Below, piece by piece: positions 18,249-27,744 of a stretch of DNA of 38,914 nt; position 1 is the first letter of the stretch; the number at the start of each line of letters is the position of its first letter. The translations under genes and the position numbers were made by a program. The notes beneath the pieces are model-generated. The model did no database searches. It was not told the origin of the DNA and saw only the letters and a list, made by a program, of their open reading frames with translations. Location of the stretch: NCBI GenBank assembly GCA_022539475.1, contig VCMS01000501.1, positions 1 through 38,914 on the forward strand, given 5' to 3'. The DNA comes from Gracilaria domingensis (Eukaryota; Rhodophyta; Florideophyceae; Gracilariales; Gracilariaceae).

Positions 18249-18262
18249 TAAGGAGGGGGATC
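18249..18262 (+). promoter_or_regulatory. Polypurine tract
   Basis: TAAGGAGGGGGA (18249-18260) followed by TC directly precedes the 3' LTR. This is the expected place and composition for the primer of plus-strand synthesis. Confidence 0.85.
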
Positions 18263-18803
18263 TGTCGTATAGCACGATCTGGCTGACCGCACGGACGGAG
18301 TGGATTGAGAGGAGTGCCGTGTCGTACGTGTCGGGCTGGCCCGGGCGGATAGTTGTACGCGTGATTGTCCCCGCATCGGATATCGGTCCCAAACGTACGT
18401 AGGACACGTGTGCCGGTCGGACGGTGACAGGCGTAATATAGTACTGTAAGTTGCTACCTAGAGGCTGCACAGAGGCGGGTTTACCCGATATTTAGGTAGA
18501 CCCCAACCTCGCCATGACCTCACGTTGTAAACACCAAGCACCCTTTGCCGTACGTCTTGCTCGTCAAGTAGCGCTACCGACAGGCCGTTAAGCTAAGTAC
18601 TACAAGGTTTATTAGGCCGTTCGTACCCTTTTGCACGCTCCTGAACGTGCTTGGTGATACCAACCGCCCACTCTCCCCGCTGACCGCCCGGTGCTTCCTC
18701 CTTACTCCCCGTACGGATTCATTACAGTCGCTCCCTCGAGCCGCAGCTAACTCCGTCGCCTCAAGACCGCTTCGGGTTTTCTCCCGATACGTACTATATC
18801 ACA
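18263..18803 (+). repeat. 3' LTR (541 bp)
   Basis: Same length and sequence as the 5' LTR except for G at 18344. It ends in CA and is followed directly by the duplicated CTGAC. Confidence 0.96.
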
Positions 18804-18808
18804 CTGAC
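18804..18808. other. Target-site duplication CTGAC, right
   Basis: Matches 7805-7809. Together they fix the LTR borders unambiguously. Confidence 0.93.
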
Positions 18809-19181
18809 AACCACTGTTATTAGTTATCGATTCGTATTGCCGATGCATCTTGATTGTCCCCCACAAAATGAATTTCTATGACAAATGTCGTTAGAGTCAT
18901 TTCAATCTCTTCCGCGTCTGTGAGCCCTGCATTGGACAATGGCGAGAAACGCAAGTTGTAGATCCCAAAACACCTTGTCATGAAGACCCCTGTTTTGGAC
19001 CGTAAAAGTGTTGATACTGGCAAGTTTGTTAAACAATTGTACTTACGTCGGCTATGCAAGACAAAAGGCTTGAAAAGTCGCGCACAACGCCAGAAAAGCA
19101 GCGCTGGTAACGCAACACCAGCACCTGGTTATACACCTTCGGCGGTGCACCGTTTGGCGCCTGAGATAGGGAAACGATGAG
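18809..19181. other. MULE 3' sequence after the nested LTR element
   Basis: Continues the MULE sequence interrupted at 7804. Two small overlapping frames (18820-19059 minus, 18980-19180 plus) match nothing known. Confidence 0.4.
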
Positions 19182-19690
19182 GCGGCAATGCCGAATACCC
19201 ACACGGTCATAGATGGAATGAAAGGGCGCTGGTTGCGCTGGCGGAAGCGGTTTGAAGTGATGGTGGTGGTTCCGGCGGGGCATGGTTCGTGGTCTGGGAT
19301 AGACGGAAAGGTCAGTGATGTCGGTGGCGGTGTACCGCCTACGGTACCGCCGACGGTACCGCCGACAATGCACCGTCGATACACGCCGGCGGTGCACCTC
19401 CGATGCGGCACTCAACGGTGATGGTAGTGGTGCCGGCGGGCATTGTTGGTGGTCAAGTCAGGGAGAGACGGAAAGGTCGGTGATGTCGGCGGCGGCGTAC
19501 CGCCCACAGTACCGCCGACGGTACAGCCGACGATGTGCACCGCCGGCGCGGCACTCGACGGCTGTGCACACCTGCTGTTACATATTGCACATGCGTAGCG
19601 GTGGCCCACTTGTGCCGCAAGGGCAGAGCGGACACGCGTCGCTGTGCACGGGGCATCGTGACGTAGATTGTAGGGCGTTTAAAGTCTTCT
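19182..19690. repeat. Right terminal inverted repeat of the MULE
   Basis: Reverse complement of 3501-4011, two bases shorter through two single-base gaps and with a few substitutions. It ends GTCTTCT and is followed by GGCAT. Confidence 0.9.
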
Positions 19691-19695
19691 GGCAT
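19691..19695. other. GGCAT next to right MULE inverted repeat
   Basis: Partner of the GGCAT at 3496-3500. It is also the pentamer that precedes the right copy of X, just as 564-568 precedes the left copy. Confidence 0.5.
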
Positions 19696-19992
19696 CAGCG
19701 GTTACAGCCAAAGAGGGCGAAAGCCATAAAAATATAGTTTGCTCTCATAGAGTACCAGTCCAATTCGACGAAGAAGCACTGGGTAGTTTACGTAGACAGA
19801 ATACAGCAGAAGACAAACTACAAAATCACAAACACAAAAACAAGGGCAAAAGCCCAAACGATAGACAAATAAAAAAAACAAATAAAACCTACATATGTAT
19901 TAATATATGACTATTAGTTTGTAATAATTGGACTACAAAAAACTTTTCTAAAACATAGTACTTTTAACATTTTAAAATTTTGCAGCACAAAA

Positions 19993-20250
19993 ATGGCTCT
20001 TCTAGTAGACGAGCAGATTTTAAGATTTAAAAAATCAAATATTGCAAAATCACAATACATTGCATATAATAAAGGATTATTATCGAAAACGAACTGCCAC
20101 TTTTGCAAAAATAAAAATAACTTGGTATTGTGCAATTACGTCATAACATATTGTCGATCTTATGAAGATATAAAAACCGTTTTCCTACCAGAAACCAATA
20201 CACTTTATGGTTTTCAACAAACCACGCACTTCTTTCTTCTGTTATTTTAA
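19993..20250 (+). CDS. Possible 85-residue protein in AT-rich part of X
   Basis: ATG-started small frame rich in Lys, Asn, Leu and Phe, with four cysteines (CHFC, then LCNY and TYC). The left copy of X carries the same start (866) but is broken by two single-base losses. There is no recognised family. With strongly AT-biased sequence a chance frame of this length is possible, so this is a weak call. Confidence 0.25.
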   Translation: MALLVDEQILRFKKSNIAKSQYIAYNKGLLSKTNCHFCKNKNNLVLCNYVITYCRSYEDIKTVFLPETNTLYGFQQTTHFFLLLF

Positions 20251-20451
20251 ACTGTGCGAACCGTTTGGTATAGGGTCAATAACAGCATTAAAATTACTCT
20301 AATTCTCCTTTTTTAATACAAACCAAACGAAATAGATGCATATGCGTTCTATCCATATACCTAGCTTTCACAACTCTTATTTCTACCTCTCATAATATTT
20401 TTTAGCTTACCAAACAATCTTATATTTGCTTGTTTCTAATAAATCGGAAAA

Positions 20452-21347
20452 AACAAATGCTGGCTCGCCCAACACTTTTGCATCTCTCCTACTTCCGGCA
20501 GAACAAGAGCTAGCTCGACCAGTTTACGCTCGATATATGTTTCGAACCATGGGCAGACTTCTGGGCTCGTCTGGCAGTCTGTCGGTGGCTCGCAAAGTTA
20601 GTAGCAGAGTTGCAAACGTACTGGCTTGCCCAGCACTTTTGCACTGTCGCCACTCTTGGCAAGGAACAAACTGGGTTCTTTATTTCGTGCTATCATATGT
20701 TTTTGACCCATCATCAGACTGTCCAGCTCATCTGGCAGTTTAACAATGACTCGCAGGGAGGATGACCGAGGTGCAAATTTGCTGGCTCGCCCAGCCTTTT
20801 CTGATTTATACCACTTTGGGTAGAGCACGAGCTGACTCGCCAAAATCGTGCTCGAGATATAGTGGGAATCATCGCCAGACTTCCGGGCTCGTCCGGCAGT
20901 CTTACGGTGGCACGCAGGGATGGAGGCAGAGGTTCAAACGTGTTGGCTCGCCCAGCACTTTTGCAACTCCACCACTTTGGGTAGAGCTTGAGCTGGCTGG
21001 CGGCGCTCGTGCTCTGATATGTTTGTGAGCCATTGCCAGACAACCCGGGTCGTCCGGCAGTCTGACGGTGGCTCGCAGGGTTGATGGCAGAGGTGCAAAC
21101 GTGCTGGCGCGCCCAGCACTTTTGCAACTCCGCCACTTTGGGTAGAGCACGAGCCGGCTCGCCCGGTTCGTGCTCTGATATGTGTGTGAGCCATCGCAAG
21201 ACTACCCGGCTTGTCCCGCAGTCTGACGGTGGCTCGCAAGGTTGGTGGCAGAGGTGCAAACGTGCTGGTTCGCCCTGAACTTTTGCACCTCGGCTACTTG
21301 GTGCAGGGCTCGAGCTGGCTTGCCCAGCTCGTGGTCTGATTTGTGCG
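20452..21347. repeat. Six-copy ~161-bp tandem repeat, right
   Basis: Same array as 1320-2215. The anchor GG lies at 20462 in the first copy and 21267 in the sixth, i.e. a 161-bp period. Differences from the left array are a handful of single bases. Confidence 0.9.
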
Positions 21348-21821
21348 TCTGTCTCTTGCAGATGCTAATTTTTGGCGAGGGTCGTCCAGTAAATTTTTGA
21401 AAAAATATCGAGATCAATTATTTCAAAAATTGAAGATAATTGCTTGGTTCGTCCAGAATCGCTGTGCAGTAAATACTGATGGGTTTTCCACTCGTGCTAG
21501 TTCTTTAGTCGAGGGCTACCTGAACGGTATTTCGCGAAGTCTAGGTTCAGTTTACATCAAGGTGCACATTACACGATAACTTCTGCGGAATGATACCCTG
21601 CAACGCATGCAATACTGGTGCTAGTACAGATGATGCCCATTCTGAAATCATACCGTTTTATTCGTATCTATTCTTCTTTCGACCGCTTTTGCTAACCACT
21701 ACTTCGCTATATTACATGTACCATTTCCCCCTGGATGGAGCGGGTGTAGGCGCAATCGGCGGCAGATGCTGCAGACTGCACCTGCACCCAAGTGCGGTAT
21801 CGTAGAACACATACGCACTCC

Positions 21822-21901
21822 GAGAGGATGAGGCGCGAATCGCCTCATCCTCTCCGTTCTTCAAGTAGGGAACCATAACCAGATGCATGGTTCCCTACTT
21901 G
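21822..21901. repeat. Twin perfect hairpins, right copy
   Basis: 21822-21835 pairs with 21841-21854, and 21862-21876 pairs with 21887-21901. Both are identical to the left copy's hairpins at 2691-2770. Confidence 0.85.
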
Positions 21902-22129
21902 ATGAACCTGCACCTGCAACTCGTGAGCTACGTCCGCATCAAAAGTCATTTACCTGTATACGCAAGCAGAAAGTATCCATAAGTTAGCTCAATGCATCCG
22001 TTGGATTACATCTTGAATATGCGATGGAACGTACCATTTGACTAAACTCAAAACAGGAATACGTTGCCTAGAAAGTCGAAGACCTAGCTAACTCGTTAAA
22101 AGCGCAAGAAGAGGAAGCATTGCGTGTAG

Positions 22130-22470
22130 AATTTCAGCCAACAATCCATTCCATTCGTAAAGTGCCGAAAGATGGCGACAGCGTAGAACTCACAAAAAGC
22201 AACGAAACCAAGATATGCCCATGCAGCCAAACATTACCCAAGATGCGATAATCACATAAGAGAGAGAGCCTATTGTCCCAACCAATACTAGAATCCNGGG
22301 ATCGGTTAGGTTACCAGCCCACCATTCATGGTCGTAAAGCGCGGATAAGGTGTCGAAGCGAGAACTCAACAAGCAAGACCACAAGAATGCCCATGGCAGC
22401 AACATACCGCATAGATGCGATAAACAGAGCAGCAGCCTATGTCCCAACCAAGTTACCAGAATCGTCTATC
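22130..22470. repeat. Tandem ~160-bp duplication inside right X
   Basis: Two diverged copies (about 22130-22298 and 22300-22470) share words such as AATGCCCATG...AGC, CCAACCAA and TAAAGTGC/TAAAGCGC. The left X has one copy only (about 2980-3180). On the minus strand both read as short hydrophobic segments, but frames break repeatedly. The N at 22297 sits on the junction, so an assembly join is possible. Confidence 0.5.
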
Positions 22471-22855
22471 CGAACACTCAGAGATTCAAGATCGCCAAGG
22501 AACCAAACTTGGTTTGGTTGCGCAGTAGGCCTAGTTTCCTCGCGTCTGCGCTACTTTGAAAAGTAGCGCAAGAGGGAAGAAGAGCCTATGGCGCAACGAA
22601 TGAACCATGTTCGCGTACTTACAGTCGTCCTTGGGTTACCGGCGTTCCCGTTTTTCACCCTTCAATCGTTTCTATATCTGGACAAATAGAAGAAGTTGAG
22701 GGTGAAAACTTATTTCCTGCCGCTTTGCATGTCGCACGAGCGCGAAAGAAACGTGGGAGGATTATGCGTTAGTTTAGAGCAAAGATATCGTGCGAAGGAT
22801 ATGGAAGAACGTACGAATAAGACGGGCGACGGAATACATCCATGAGATACGGATG

Positions 22856-25800
22856 GATGTCCGCTTTATGGCGTTCTACTCCGCCGCGAGTAGAAACGCC
22901 GACGGTAACGGTATGTCGGACGCCGGAGGCGCGGCGGCGGCCGGCGGCCACGCGAGCCTCATCTTAACACTGGTCATATGGAGTGTACCTAATTATGTAT
23001 CTGTGACTCACCTTTTAATAATAACAATAATACTCTTAGGACACTACAGGTACAACGTTGCCGAAACCACAGGTTTATAAACCAGTGGTAGATTAATACG
23101 AGAAGTAACACCCTTGTTGTGAGTTCGACTGTACCTACGTTCCTTTTTGACACGGAAAGCACGTCTATATTTAAACTGAAAATATATTCTCCGTTCTCAG
23201 CATGACGTCGATCTTGACTGTCGCTCGACCTCCTTTCCCCTCTTACAACCATCGCCTTTGCAGCGGTCGTCGTTTCTCGTTCATTTCTTCTTCCATGGTC
23301 TACTACTGTACAATGTAAGAAGCGTGGGCTGCCCCCTTTCGTACTCGCCGAGGAGCTATCTCTTCAACAGCATGTCACCATTGCCCGTTTCGTCTTAAAG
23401 CAGCGCTGGAAGCGACAATAGCCGCGCCCATTCGGAGAAAGCAAGCGTCCAAGCTTTCCGCGCCCGCGCCCGCATTCTTCCGAAACGGTCACTGCCCCCT
23501 TTGTCGCCTTCCGAGCTTGCAATCGGCTGTCGGATCAGAGCTACGATCCCGCGACTTTCTCCGATCTCCGCGATCTTGCCCCCACGTATCACACGACATC
23601 AACATCGCACACAGACACTTCGCCATTGATGTGTTTCTCCTTCCCGGCGTCCGCGTCATTAGAGCTGAGAACAACGGCAAGCAGTTCCCGCCCAGTGCCC
23701 TTCTGAGGGCAGGGCCCTGGTTATTTGCATAGGGATTATCTCACGGTTTGTCTGGCCTTCAGAGCTTCAACCTTGTTTCATCCGTGAGGGGCCAGACGAG
23801 CTAAGTTGGGCTTACTTCGGGAACCGCGATCTCGCAAAAAGCGATTCAACGAGCACCATAACAAGTTCCAAGCGCCTGTACAGAACTGAAGAACGCCATT
23901 TCAACGATACGGCCTCAAAGGACGGTTTCAATCGACAGAACTTCTCGCCAGAAGTGGGTAAGTCAGCGCCCACCATCTACACGAGAGCACCCCGTTCAGA
24001 CACTTGTTAAAACAGCTCCAGTTGGCTAAGCTTAACGAAAACTACTTTCTTCCACCCTAACCTCAGACCCACTGCACGAAAATATCTCAACCTATGTCCG
24101 CTCTCTCGCAAGATACGCACCTCAAAACTAAGGAAGTAGTGAGCGGGCTCTCTGGCATAGCTTAGAATAGCGTGGTACTCCAAGAAATAAGCCTTAAAGG
24201 GAAATCTTTCGTAAGGTCTTCTTGCGAGGTATACACCGATAAGTTCTTCCAACAACTCTAAAAGCAAAATCGGTTACCGCCTATCCTGCTCACCTATATT
24301 TCTCAACTTCTTCCGACGAGCTTCGCCGAAGTTGTATCCGTGATGACCTCACTAGTTAGTGGCATACTTCCTACAAACACTAGTATTCAGTTTTCGGAAT
24401 CTGAACTCAGATGCCGAAAAACTGCCTACTTTGAAGCAGACGCCCAATCCCATTCCTCTCTAGAAAGTCTCTACGCCGATTCCAGGATGCACATCCTTCC
24501 AAGAATCTTTTCGTCAAATCTTGTAGCAAATTCTAAATCTAATGCAAAAAGGTTTTCATTTCATCGGCGAGACGCACTATACGAGTGTGCCTTTTCTGAA
24601 GATGGGTCGGAAGTCTGAGGTCTAGTGACATTCTCTACCTCAGGCAGCCAAAACGCAAAGCCGTCGTTTGTAGATGCAAATCCCCCTCATCTTTATGCAG
24701 AATGCTTCTTACGCATTCACTGCGACCCTCTCCAACCACACTAAAACTTTTAGTGAATAGTTCTTGAAGAGTCAGAAAGACATACTCAGTTATTCCTCGA
24801 ATATGCAAAGAAAGGCGAATGGAGAAAAGAAGTTCTACGTCGTGCAAGGGAGAGAGATCTAAGGCGGATACCTCTCATGCGTATCTAATTCCTATATCTC
24901 TTATTCTGTCGTGCATCAAAACCTTCCTTGACCGTAAGCATTCATCCAGCGGGTTATTTCCATGCAGTCTTCGAACCAAGGAGAACTCCTCTTTGAAACC
25001 AGTTACGCAACTTGCATCTCGGCATATTGAAACGATTAATACTCCAGAAATCGAGAGACTGTAGTCAGAGCACCCTAAAGCCACTGCCAATAGAAATCAT
25101 CCGCGTCACGTTGCATTTCGAACGATACCGACTCAAATCCAAAGAACTGACAAACGCAAATCATCCCCCATGCAATGCAAGTTTTCTGCCAGAGGTTTGG
25201 CATATAGATTTGTTTACGCCGAAGAAAGGCAGGTTACCATCAAATGCGAACCTACATCATTAAAGGCAGCGACAATCTGGCGGTGCGCGTTGGCGGACTG
25301 AATCGTCTGACTGGCGCTGGCGGATCATGCCGTACAACATACAGGTACTATCATAAACATTCTGCGAATAGTTGTGCTCGCTTCCATGAACGAATTTGTG
25401 CGGAAACGTCTTCTTAATATGCTTCGATAGTGCCCGGACAGCGCTGCACGGATTCCCGCGTCCACGACGGCCTCTATCACGGCATGGAGTCTCTTCACTC
25501 CAAGTACACACTTACAAACTTCTGGTGGGTTCGCACTCCAATCACGAAGCATACTCCCTCACGACCGCTCAACTGCCGTCGGCGCCATCGGATGCGAAGG
25601 AGCGCAGAATAGTTGTAGTGGCGGCTGCTCGAACATACAGTGTCCGCATCCTGATCGTACCTCCCATCCCGAGTTCGTGATCTCCCTGAGGTGAGATTCA
25701 AGCTCTATTTCGTCTCTAAAGGTGGGCAATGAAGCCTTTAACATGCTCTCTCGACAGAGTGCGTCCGCTAGCTAATTCATACAGTCGCTTCACCAAGTTG

Positions 25801-26940
25801 TTTTGGAATTTGGAACTCTGAAGTTTATCACGGCTCTAACAGAAGAAGAACTAACACCATTGCAGCATTTGACGCGTATGCTCTACAACCACGTCATTTA
25901 TGTCTTCTCTTGTAATGTTGTTGCACAGGCCTTGTTAATGGGAGCTGAAGCGATACGATCAATATTGGAACTATTGTATGTGCTTACGAGCCCAAGCACG
26001 CCGCTGAAGGGTTTTCATGACTACCTCTGTTTTGGCTTCACCTACGACTCTTTTCGCGTTTTCCTTCCATAGAGTTTTGAACTGAATGAATTTAGCACAT
26101 AGGAGCTGGCTACAGCCCCCGTTCTCTAAAACCTGTGAGGATCATGTAGCAGTTAGCTTATCATGACTCCATTTAGTTCTTTTTAGTGTTCCGCAGAGAT
26201 ATCCACTACCACTATAATTCGGGGATTCTATGGTCGTTGAAGGCCTTCATTGCTGTTTACCCGCCCGTCGTAACGAACCAATTAATTCAGATATAACATA
26301 AAACGCCAGAGCTGGTGCGCTCATGCTAGACGGTATTACTTCATCTAAATCATCCGTAGAATTTGTATATTCACCGGAAAACAATGGTGGCGAGTATTTT
26401 AAGTAGCTACTAACTCTCGTTACTCTGTTTTTCTGCAGCTCATCCCGGCGCATTACCACTTTCGTGCGTGCGACTGTCTGAGGGCTTTCGTAGTTCGTCA
26501 CCTTTCTGCATTGAGCAGTGTAAAAGTGTCGTGTGTCAGTACGTACACAACTTGTAGCAAACGCATGGTCGTCAGTTTTTTTACTAGGTCAGCATCAATT
26601 GGATACGAAAAATAGCTGAGTCTTGTCTGATGAATGTATATTGTGCTTGAAAAAAAGGACTGTCAGTAATTGCATCAAACTGTGTTTGGGAGGTGTCGAA
26701 AGGCTGAAAAATGGTTTTAAAATGTGTCCGCGAGCAGGGGTTTTAGTGGATCTAGACTGATGCGAGTAATGTGTGCGCTCTCGAATTGTGCTTTTTAAGC
26801 GCTCATAATACTCGAGATATACTCTCATTTATGTACAGCCGGCGTTGTCTGTACAGCCCTTTTACCTCCCGCCCATCCACGTGGCCAGCACTGTTCACGT
26901 GTTGGCGGGCGGGTACACCGTAATGAGTGCGGAAGTGTCG
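22856..26940. other. No recognised gene; a few coding-like fragments
   Basis: Four kilobases of ordinary composition. Short open stretches exist but none matches a family: 23668-24010 plus (no ATG, ends beside a good donor site), 24007-24267 minus, 24340-24618 plus and 25803-26072 plus (hydrophobic). They may be relics or exons. A GC-rich Ala/Gly-coding patch lies at 22920-22965. Confidence 0.4.
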
Positions 26941-26946
26941 AGGAAG

Positions 26947-27342
26947 GTGTTTTGGGAGGTCTTGGCATGGTGCCTAAAGTAGCCAGAATGTGCCCGCGGC
27001 CGTGGGGGGGGGGGGGGGGGTTGGTTGTGTTAGGGTGGCTACCCTAACACAGCCGGACCCCCCCGTCCGCGGGCACGTTTTGGCTGGTTTTTTAAAAATG
27101 TGCTTTTTTATGCCCGCGGGTGGGGGGGTCCGGTCGTGTTAGGGTAGCTACCCTAACACGACCGGACCCCCCCGCCCGCGGGCACGTTTTGGCCGATTTT
27201 TTGAAAAATGTGCGATTTTATGCCCGCGGGCGGGGGGGTCCGGTCGTGTTAGGGTACCTACCCTAACACGACCGACCCCCCCCCCTGCCCGCGGGCACGT
27301 TTTCGCCACATTCTGGTAGCGTCCACAGACCTCCCAAAACAC
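26947..27342. repeat. Fold-back locus with ~110-bp palindromic repeats
   Basis: Outer inverted arms are exact over 15 bases (26947-26961 with 27328-27342) and 10 bases (26983-26992 with 27307-27316). Inside are three tandem units centred at about 27038, 27147 and 27257. The middle unit has 37-base arms (27111-27147 with 27148-27184) with one mismatch. Each centre contains GTTAGGGT facing ACCCTAAC, and each flank contains GCCCGCGGGC-like words and runs of G or C. A 17-G run sits at 27004-27020. It is likely a fold-back element or cruciform-prone repeat. Confidence 0.85.
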
Positions 27343-27390
27343 ACAAAGCACGCAACACCGTCCAAAACGTAATCTGCCCACGGGCAGGGT

Positions 27391-27432
27391 GGTCAAGTTG
27401 TGTTACGGTAGCGACCCTAACACAACTTGACC
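27391..27432. repeat. Degenerate fourth palindrome
   Basis: GGTCAAGTTGTGTTA (27391-27405) is the exact reverse complement of 27418-27432. It resembles the three upstream palindromes, but its arms read CAAGTTGTG where theirs read CCGGTCGTG. Pairing is therefore kept despite changed sequence. Confidence 0.75.
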
Positions 27433-27744
27433 TCGTCCGCTGCCAGTACATCAGAATGACATTATGACATGTCTGACGAGGCGCGTCTGCAACGACCCGT
27501 CTCCAGCAAACCTTCTTCCGCAGGCAAGGCAAAGTGGTGGAAGTTTCACCACTTTGGCTTGTGCTCTACCAACCCTACACGCCTCGCTTCCCCGCCCTCA
27601 CTTTGTACAGAACAAAAACTCGCTCGTTGTTTGTTCGCACCGCCCTGAATTTCTCGCGAGTGCACCCACTCAACGCTCGCAGTCGTCCCGTCGTCCGTCG
27701 CGCGTGCGTCGCCGCAGCCGTCATCGCCGCCACCTCGCATGAGC

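Larger units (their letters stand above)
7810..18803 (+). mobile_element. Ty3/gypsy chromovirus, nearly intact, with antisense gene
   Basis: A 10,994-bp LTR retrotransposon inserted in the MULE. It has two 541-bp LTRs, a CTGAC duplication, a primer-binding site, gag, pol (protease, reverse transcriptase, RNase H, DD35E integrase, chromodomain) and a polypurine tract. About 3.4 kb between the pol stop and the 3' LTR is extra for the group and holds an antisense coding region. With one mismatch between the LTRs it must be a very recent insertion. The words GTACG and CGTACG are strikingly common over its whole length, including the antisense region. Confidence 0.96.
3501..19690 (+). mobile_element. 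MULE DNA transposon with nested retrotransposon
   Basis: Inverted repeats of 511 bp (3501-4011) and 509 bp (19182-19690) enclose a MULE transposase gene. Without the nested chromovirus (7810-18803) and its duplicated CTGAC, the element is about 5.2 kb. The arms differ by only a few substitutions and two single-base gaps, so the element is fairly young. The transposase frame is intact. Since the retrotransposon lies 3' of the transposase stop, the gene itself may still work, although the element is now about 16 kb long. Element ends read AGAAGAC...GTCTTCT. Confidence 0.88.
19696..22855. repeat. Composite repeat unit X, right copy
   Basis: Direct copy of 569-3492, starting CAGCGGTTACAGCC and ending GAGATACGGATG. 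Up to about 21985 it is almost identical to the left copy. From about 21985 to 22790 it differs by many one- or two-base indels, carries the only N of the window (22297), and contains an extra ~160-bp tandem copy of the part equivalent to 2980-3180. The left copy's long hairpin is truncated here. Confidence 0.85.

Noticed and set aside
22190..22447. Minus-strand membrane-protein-like frame in right X
   Set aside because: Crosses the N and a local duplication in a low-quality stretch; the left copy does not keep the frame.
26995..27300. Interstitial telomere array
   Set aside because: TTAGGG occurs once per arm, not in tandem; the units are palindromes, not telomere repeats.
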